In this document: piece by piece, positions 26,788-33,127 of the stretch
How the letters are laid out: the number at the start of each line of letters is the position of its first letter
How positions within the stretch are numbered: position 1 is the stretch's first letter
From: Devosia sp.
Lineage (GTDB): Bacteria; Pseudomonadota; Alphaproteobacteria; Rhizobiales; Devosiaceae
Assembly: GCA_029256605.1 (NCBI GenBank)
Contig: JAQSXP010000003.1
Location: 1 to 33,127 of the forward strand
Direction of reading: 5' to 3'
DNA: 33,127 bases
Notes under the pieces: model-generated
Databases searched by the model: none
Seen by the model: the letters and a program-made list of their open reading frames with translations, nothing else
Told to the model about the DNA's origin: nothing
Translations under genes and position numbers: made by a program

Positions 26788-28586
26788 GCGAGAAGCCAGT
26801 TGACGGCATCTTCGACATACTTCGGCACTGCCGCGCCTTTTTCGGGCATGTTGGCCGCTGCCAGTTGCGCGAAGCGGGCCTTCCCGAACCGCTTGGCGGT
26901 GTTGAGCACGCTCTTCTTGAGCCCTTCATCGATGCCCAGGACGGCCGCTGCGAGGTCGATCTTGGAGGCGACGCGTGGCGCGCCGATCGCTCGTGCAGCC
27001 TTGCCCAGCATCTCCAGATTGTTGTCGAGGACGATTTCACGCTCGAACGTGGTTGCGCCAAGGAAGACCTCCACGAATGGACCCTTCAAGGCGTTGAGGT
27101 TTTCCTTCTCGGGTGGGGCATCCTCGTCTTCCTCTACCTCGACCTTCTCAGCGTCAGGCGGATCGAGATCGGCATCGGCGACAATCGCGCAGCGTTTCGG
27201 CAAGCCGGTGTCTGAGAACAGACGTGCGTAGGCGCCGAAGTGGACGCCATGTATCGGCACGACGGAGATGCCATAGCGGTCCAGGTCGATGCCCATCGCC
27301 GACTTGATCAGTCCAGGCAGCAGGAAAGCTTCGGCAGCGCCCTCCACAAGCATCACGCGACGGGCAAAGAGAAGGTTGGACTTGGTCGCATCGAGGTAGC
27401 GCTCGAGGTCAGCGACGTCGCCCGAAGTAAGCGCGGTGTTTGAAGCGATCGTTGAGACGAAGGAAGAGGCGCCGCCGGTATTCGTCATCATGACATACGA
27501 GCCAAGTGGTGCCTTCGATGTCACTTGGGTACTGTGCGTGGTGACGATCGACTGAAAAGGCAGTGCCCTCAAGGCGTCGAGCAGAACGGTCTGCAGCTGA
27601 GGATGCAGGTGCGCCTCAGGTTCCTCGATCAGGATGAGCTCGCCTGCGGCCTTGCCCTCGGCCGCACGCTTCCTGAACTGCTCTATGAGAATGGCGATGT
27701 AGAGAAGATTGTTCATGCCGAGGCCGTTGCGGCGGGGCTCGAACGACTTCAAGGCCGGTCCCGAGAGCAGCAGCCGGATGTTGCGCAGGATCGACTGGAA
27801 TGTCGGCGAGCTTAATCCGATCTCGACGTCAAGCGCAAAAGCCTCGCCAGTCACCTCGTGCAGGGCTTTCTCGACGGCTTCGGCGACATCCTCGATCGAT
27901 TTGGACGCCTCGATGGCGTCATTCGCCGCCTGGACCGCGGCGACAAGGGTATCCTGCTCGGTCTGCCCGATCTTGCTGGCTTCGATGAGACGAATAAGCG
28001 GAGACCGCCTCATGTCGCCCAGATCGCTTTCGACGTCGCGTAAGGCGTGCAGGAACACAATGCGATAGGCTTGAAGGTACTGAAGCCCCACCGAACGCGC
28101 TCCGATATCGTCGTTCTCGGTGTCCCACTCGATATCTATCAGATCGATGGCTGGGTCACCGCCGCCGTATAGTTCCCACCCATAGTCATCGAGGGTGAGG
28201 GTGTTGGGATCCCGATCGCCGGTGCCCAGTGCATCGCGGACCAGAGCCTTGGGCCGGAACCGATAGAAGATGCGAGCCCTGCCGTCTCCAAGCTGGGTCC
28301 CATGCAACATAGCGACTTCGTTGTCGTTCTGATCGAAGTCGGTGAACTCCACACCAACTAAAACCTGGAAAGGCTGCGACTGGTTGACCTGGGTGTGAAT
28401 ATCGTCCTTGACCAGGCTGCGGTACGCTGAGGAGAGGTCGACGTCGAGGGCTAGTCGCAACGCTAGAATAAGGCAGGACTTTCCCGCGTTGTTCTCGCCA
28501 ATGATGCAAGTGGTTTTGCTCTGTACTGCAACGTCCACGCGAGAAAGCGACCTATACCCTTTGACGACGATCCGACTCAGATGCAT
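26784..28586 (-). CDS. gajA: OLD-family ATPase/TOPRIM nuclease, Gabija GajA-like
   Basis: 600 aa from MHLSRIVVKGYRSLSRV; Walker A IIGENNAGKS, ABC signature region, ILIEEPEAHLHPQLQ, VTTHSTQVTS, TOPRIM VMLVEGAAEAFLLP and AIVADADLD. ORF track extends the start to 28862. Confidence 0.88.
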   Translation of the reverse strand: MHLSRIVVKGYRSLSRVDVAVQSKTTCIIGENNAGKSCLILALRLALDVDLSSAYRSLVKDDIHTQVNQSQPFQVLVGVEFTDFDQNDNEVAMLHGTQLGDGRARIFYRFRPKALVRDALGTGDRDPNTLTLDDYGWELYGGGDPAIDLIDIEWDTENDDIGARSVGLQYLQAYRIVFLHALRDVESDLGDMRRSPLIRLIEASKIGQTEQDTLVAAVQAANDAIEASKSIEDVAEAVEKALHEVTGEAFALDVEIGLSSPTFQSILRNIRLLLSGPALKSFEPRRNGLGMNNLLYIAILIEQFRKRAAEGKAAGELILIEEPEAHLHPQLQTVLLDALRALPFQSIVTTHSTQVTSKAPLGSYVMMTNTGGASSFVSTIASNTALTSGDVADLERYLDATKSNLLFARRVMLVEGAAEAFLLPGLIKSAMGIDLDRYGISVVPIHGVHFGAYARLFSDTGLPKRCAIVADADLDPPDAEKVEVEEDEDAPPEKENLNALKGPFVEVFLGATTFEREIVLDNNLEMLGKAARAIGAPRVASKIDLAAAVLGIDEGLKKSVLNTAKRFGKARFAQLAAANMPEKGAAVPKYVEDAVNWLLA

Positions 28587-28998
28587 GCAAGCGCCCCCAT
28601 TCGTGGAAACTTTTGTTCCGGTCCAGGCGTCGCGAGTCAACGTGTAGAAAGCTTGTTGACGCAAGTCGTACGCAAGACTTGACCACACTAGCCCTTCGAG
28701 GTGTTCGGTTCTGGGCCAAAGGCTGCCGTTGTCCTTATGGACCGCGTATGCCCGAAATGGGATCGGCTGCCGACGGGCGGTTTCGGGGTGGGTTACGGCC
28801 GGTCTGCTAATGGAATAGTCGCGCAGCAAAGCGGAAATTAGCGCTTCGCGAGTTCGGGCCATGTGCCACCCGTCTATTTCGCATCGCAGCGTTGGGCGGT
28901 AGTAGCTTTGCCAACTGGCAACTCTAATCGCGATCCAGCAACTCGCAATTCATTATCAATAGCCTTAAGGTCGACCAATAAATGAAAGCGCGGGTGAT

Positions 28999-29613
28999 AT
29001 GATGATCGAGAGTACAGCAAACGACGTGGTAGTTGAGGTCCAGCAGAGCGACTTTAGCCGGAGCTACTGGGTTAGTCGCACTTGGATGTCATCCGCGAGC
29101 GCCGCCGCTCTGCAAAATGCAGACGTCATAGTTGTGCCTTGGGAGGACTTCCGGCCCAACCGACCCGCACTCTTCCCCGAGGGGACGAGTGATCTGGTGA
29201 GACACCTCCGTCACGGGGTCTCCATTGGAGTCGCGATTGATCAAGACAAGTACGAGGAGATCGCCCTTTACAGCAACGCCTGGCGGCTCCCTACCCTCAT
29301 ATGCACGTATGCGGTCATTCCGCTACTGGTCAACCTGTTGAGCAACGAGGTCGATCGGCGCTTCATCTTCAAGCAGGAAGAGACACCTGTGTCCATCGTC
29401 TCCGTTGAACTGATCGTCGAGGGACCTCTGGGCCAATGCGTTTCAATTAAGTATAATGGGCCCGCGAACAAACTCCCTGACGAGTTGCTCAAGCAAGTGG
29501 ACGCGTGTTTCCCGAAGGCAGACCAAACCCTTTCCAACCCTCCGGCCCAACCAACGGCGGAGGCTACCCAAGCAGACAGGCCGACGTATCAGGGGCGTCA
29601 AACGCTAAGGTGA
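28999..29613 (+). CDS. hypothetical protein
   Basis: 204-aa ORF, coupled to the next gene by a 3-nt gap; no recognised motif. Confidence 0.65.
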   Translation: MMIESTANDVVVEVQQSDFSRSYWVSRTWMSSASAAALQNADVIVVPWEDFRPNRPALFPEGTSDLVRHLRHGVSIGVAIDQDKYEEIALYSNAWRLPTLICTYAVIPLLVNLLSNEVDRRFIFKQEETPVSIVSVELIVEGPLGQCVSIKYNGPANKLPDELLKQVDACFPKADQTLSNPPAQPTAEATQADRPTYQGRQTLR

Positions 29614-29616
29614 CAC

Positions 29617-30450
29617 GTGGCACCCAACCCTATCGACACTCTGGCCGCTGAATTAAAGACCCGCATCCACGATACGAGCGTGGTTAACTGGAACTCGTTC
29701 ATCGCGAGGATCTCATCCCAGTTCGCCGAGCCGGCGATTGCAAATGAGATGTGGTTCGTACGGCAAGTCGCTAAATGCCGGTTATCGTATCTGATCGCCT
29801 TAGATGAAATGCGCCGTGGTGCGTACTTTGATGCGTGGTGTGGTTTCGAGCGACTGGAGTTGGACTTAAGAGACATTCTGAAGAACCCGGTTTATAACGT
29901 TGAGTTTTTCGCCGTCCCGCAGTTAACCCGGACCGTAGAACGCTGGCAGTCCATCTTCCCTTATCGTCTTTTTGCTAGCCCGGAGATGGTGATAAAAGCC
30001 GAGGATTGCAGCATATGCAGTTCGCCGGTCGACCCTTGGTCCGATTGCGGGCATGAAGTGGGTAAGCTCTATGAAGGCCAAGTGTGTCATCGGGTCGTCC
30101 GCGAAATGGAGCTTCTATCCATCTCCATCGTCCAGGATCCGGTGCAGAAAATGGCGGTTCTCGACCCGTACAGCCCAAATTATGATTATCTGCCCTTGGA
30201 TTTCGTTCTCGCCCGTCTTCCCCATCCGTTTTTCGAATGGCGCGTGGACCGCACGACCGCCTCGCAGCCCTTGTCCAGTTTGGGTCTACTGGCCGATGAC
30301 GAGCCCTGTCCGTGCGGGAGCCGGGAAGTGCATGGGGCTTGCTGCAAGGGAAAGCAAATGATCGTACTTCCACACCTGGAGTTCTGGTTTGGCGACTTCG
30401 GTGATGACGCCCGCCGGGACGTCGAAATCGTACGTCACGGGGACGAGTGA
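29617..30450 (+). CDS. SEC-C motif protein
   Basis: 277 aa with GTG start; C-terminal DDEPCPCGSREVHGACCKGKQ is a SEC-C zinc motif; CSICSSPVDPWSDCGHEVGKLYEGQVCHRVV is a second Cys/His-rich segment. Confidence 0.8.
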   Translation: MAPNPIDTLAAELKTRIHDTSVVNWNSFIARISSQFAEPAIANEMWFVRQVAKCRLSYLIALDEMRRGAYFDAWCGFERLELDLRDILKNPVYNVEFFAVPQLTRTVERWQSIFPYRLFASPEMVIKAEDCSICSSPVDPWSDCGHEVGKLYEGQVCHRVVREMELLSISIVQDPVQKMAVLDPYSPNYDYLPLDFVLARLPHPFFEWRVDRTTASQPLSSLGLLADDEPCPCGSREVHGACCKGKQMIVLPHLEFWFGDFGDDARRDVEIVRHGDE

Positions 30451-30818
30451 GCATCAGCGTTGACCAGGCGCGAGCCGGCCCCCTTTGACTAAAATAGCCT
30501 AACCACAGCCCTGTTCGCCGAGTGGCCTGGTGGATGCAGAGTGTCAGCGCTGCCGTCCGCGCGCCAAGTGGTACGCTGATAGCATCTTTCCACCAATCCA
30601 ACGGTTTCTTGGACGGGGTTCAAACGCTGTTGATAATGGTCCAATCCGACCAAGACTATCGAGCAAACATACAATCATGATCATTGAAGTCGGAGCAGCG
30701 GGTGAACGACAGCGAAGGCAGCTATTGAGAAGTCGGTTAGGGGCACATGAACGGCTGATTTGGGGTCGAGACCTGCTTTTATGCCGCTATCGAGAATGTA
30801 GGGGTGCGATTGTTGCGC

Positions 30819-30832
30819 GCTCCCGCAACCAA
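30819..30832. repeat. right-end direct repeat of the tRNA 3' end (attR)
   Basis: GCTCCCGCAACCAA identical to 1408-1421. Confidence 0.88.
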
Positions 30833-30834
30833 AT

Positions 30835-30865
30835 AAAAAAAGCGCCCCATAAGGGCGCTTTTTTT
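30835..30865. terminator. bidirectional-looking rho-independent terminator, probably the displaced original tRNA-fMet terminator
   Basis: AAAAAAAGCGCCC / GGGCGCTTTTTTT inverted repeat with CATAA loop, directly after the tRNA 3'-end repeat. Confidence 0.85.
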
Positions 30866-31177
30866 ATTGCCCGCAGCGCAGATGTGCAGCTCTTGCTGCT
30901 TTCCTGCCGTTACCGGGCTGTTCACTACAGCTTGGTCCTGGGCTGAGACATAGTTGGATCCCAGCGTTTCGCATCCACCTTATCTGCCAGCGCTTAGAGC
31001 CTCGGCGCTCTCCCGGTTCAAACACGGCTGTCGCGTTCAGTTGCCGCGAGCCCCAAAGCTACTTTGGGTAAAAAAGCGTATTAACGCACTTGAGTTAACT
31101 TAAATAGGGCCGCAGTCTTCCTGCGCCGTCACCAGCCTGCAGGAGGCAGGCGTGACAGCTAAGGAGAGGCTGTTCCC

Positions 31178-33127
31178 ATGACCCGACTTACCCGTCGAAC
31201 TTTCATAGCGTCTGTTCCGCCAATACTGGCTGCGACACAGATCCCTGCCTGGGCCGCGCCCGCATCCGACCTTGAGCTGATTGCAGCGCAGAAAGGCGAG
31301 CCTGCTCTCGTCAAGCTCTATCGCCAGCTCGAGCGGTTGACCTCTACAGTGACGCTAATGACCACGGGCGCTCACCCTGATGACGAGCCCAGCGGCATGC
31401 TGGCGGCACTTCGCCATGTCTACGGCATTCGTCCGGTGCTTTATTGCATCACGCGTGGAGAAGGTGGCCAGAACGCCATTGGGCCTGAACTTGGGTCGGT
31501 CCTGGGTGTGCTGCGGACACGCGAAATGACGGAAGCCTCGCGAGCCCTCGACGCTTCACTGGCCTTCGGCAGCCAGGGACATCACGACCACATGCACGAT
31601 TTCGGGTTTTCCAAGGACCCCAACGCAACCATTGATCGCTGGGGCCGTGATCGGGTCATCGAGCGTATGACCTGGGCCGTCCGGCAATATAAGCCCGACG
31701 TGATCATGAACTGCTTTCTCGATGTCGGTGGTCAGCACGGGCATCATCGGGCCGCCAATGTGGCGACCTTTATCGTCGCCGATATCTCGGGCGATGCAGC
31801 CGAGTTCCCCGAGCAGATCGCGGCGGGCCTGAAGCCCTGGACCGTGCCGAAGATCTATCAACCTGCCTGGGGCGGCGGCGGCGGCGTTTATGACGATGAA
31901 ACCCCGCCACCACCCACGACACTGGTGGTCAAGGCGCCTGAACGCGACCCGATCTCCGGCGCCACCTTCCCGCAAATGGGTGAATGGTCGCGTTCCTGCC
32001 ATTTGACGCAAGGGATGGGCCGGTGGCGGCCGGACCCGCAGACCGAATGGCCACTCAATCTCAGCTGGACTTCAGTTGGTGAGCCAGGGACGCAAGAAGC
32101 TGATATCCGCGAAGGGCTTATTGCTACCGTTGGTCACATCGCGGAGCTTGATGGGATGCCCGCAGCGGCTGCGGAGTCCCTGCGCAACGCCCAAGGCCTG
32201 ATCGAAGAGGCGGTGGATGATTATGGCGATCCAGTTGTCGTCACCGCCAAGCTGGTGGAGATCGGCAAAGCCCTCAAGGAGGCGCAAGGCGCAGTTCCCC
32301 CTGAACTGCAGGAGCAGGTCGCCCATCGCCTCGAGCGCAAGATCCGCGAAACTGACCTGGCCCTCGCCACGGCTGCGGGCATGCAGATCCGCGCCTATAC
32401 TGATGGAGGGGACCTTCGGCCCGGGGAAGAAATCATCGTCAAGACCGTCGTTGATGCTCCCGATGCGGTGAGCGTCAAGTCCATCACGGTCAATGCCCGT
32501 GACGGTATCACCGCTGGCGAAAACGATGTGGAAGGGGTGGGTGTCAGCATTGCGCCTGACGCTGTGTTGACCAATCCACTGACCGAGCAGTTCGATCCCC
32601 TGGGGGGCAATGGCGATGCCTTTGTGCGGCTGAATGCCGAGATCTCAGGTTATGAAGCCGTGCTGGACATCGATCTGGAGGACGCCCTCCGCGTCTTGCC
32701 CGAGGCTTCCCTCGAGCTCAAGCCGGATGCCGTGCTGTTCAATACGGAGGCCCAGATCTCTCCGGTTGAGATGACCGCCGTGGTTTCCGGCGCCACGACC
32801 GCCGATCTGGACTTCGGTTTGCCCGAGGGCTGGACCGCAACAGCAAAGGGGCAGACCGGCAGCGAAGCTGGCAGTTTCGAGCTGGTGCCGCCTGCCCAAC
32901 TCGGCACGGAGCGGATCACCATCGCGCCCAAGTTGCTGGACAAGCCCGCTTATGCCATCAACGTCTTCAGCTATCCCCATATCGGGCGGTCGGTGGTGCC
33001 AACAGAAGTGGCAATCCCCGTGCAGTCTGTCGGAGCCGCGATCCCCGAAGGGCGGATCGGCTATATTGGTGGCGGCAACGACAATGTTGGCACCTGGCTG
33101 ACCCGCATGGGCGTCGATCTCAAGGAG
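31178..33127 (+). CDS. PIG-L family deacetylase with N-terminal signal (truncated at window end)
   Basis: MTRLTRRTFIASVPPILAATQIPAWA Tat-like signal; TLMTTGAHPDDEPSGMLAAL (AHPDDE motif), GQHGHHRAAN; open to the end of the window. Confidence 0.88.
   Translation, partial: MTRLTRRTFIASVPPILAATQIPAWAAPASDLELIAAQKGEPALVKLYRQLERLTSTVTLMTTGAHPDDEPSGMLAALRHVYGIRPVLYCITRGEGGQNAIGPELGSVLGVLRTREMTEASRALDASLAFGSQGHHDHMHDFGFSKDPNATIDRWGRDRVIERMTWAVRQYKPDVIMNCFLDVGGQHGHHRAANVATFIVADISGDAAEFPEQIAAGLKPWTVPKIYQPAWGGGGGVYDDETPPPPTTLVVKAPERDPISGATFPQMGEWSRSCHLTQGMGRWRPDPQTEWPLNLSWTSVGEPGTQEADIREGLIATVGHIAELDGMPAAAAESLRNAQGLIEEAVDDYGDPVVVTAKLVEIGKALKEAQGAVPPELQEQVAHRLERKIRETDLALATAAGMQIRAYTDGGDLRPGEEIIVKTVVDAPDAVSVKSITVNARDGITAGENDVEGVGVSIAPDAVLTNPLTEQFDPLGGNGDAFVRLNAEISGYEAVLDIDLEDALRVLPEASLELKPDAVLFNTEAQISPVEMTAVVSGATTADLDFGLPEGWTATAKGQTGSEAGSFELVPPAQLGTERITIAPKLLDKPAYAINVFSYPHIGRSVVPTEVAIPVQSVGAAIPEGRIGYIGGGNDNVGTWLTRMGVDLKE

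Noticed and set aside
30869-31051. Naming the junction RNA as SRP or 6S RNA
   Set aside because: Only spacing and a closing stem fit; the conserved SRP loop and 6S bubble are not convincingly present.

Overview
The window is a chromosome segment of an alphaproteobacterium-like genome carrying an integrated mobilizable island. Left flank: an aldo/keto reductase (minus strand). The island is inserted at the 3' end of an initiator tRNA-Met gene (1344-1420). A 14-bp copy of the tRNA 3' end (GCTCCCGCAACCAA) lies at 30819-30832, followed by what looks like the tRNA's original terminator. Right flank: a PIG-L-type deacetylase running off the window. Order inside the island: (1) large serine recombinase whose 3' end is antisense to the tRNA; (2) CoiA/DUF6035-like nuclease-type protein plus AAA+ ATPase; (3) HTH replication-initiator-like protein, palindromic intergenic region, MobV/Pre relaxase and a candidate oriT; (4) Type I R-M system hsdM-hsdS-hsdR; (5) a two-armed divergent cluster, the best candidate for an undescribed system; (6) a Gabija-like pair (OLD/TOPRIM nuclease plus UvrD-type helicase); (7) an orphan protein plus a SEC-C protein. 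Cluster 5 has, on the minus strand, a PEP-synthase/PPDK-like phosphotransferase, a small basic protein, a dGTPase and a YhhQ/VUT-type preQ0-transporter-like membrane protein. On the plus strand it has a HhH/OGG-type DNA glycosylase, a tiny Gly-rich protein (MSGGGGSS...), a PfkB-nucleoside deoxyribosyltransferase fusion, a QueC-like enzyme and a SagB-like nitroreductase. An XRE-like regulator sits between the arms. A diverged ~70-bp copy of the right island end lies inside the island at about 24910-24981, which suggests tandem accretion of two elements. All family assignments come from reading motifs by eye; no database search was run.
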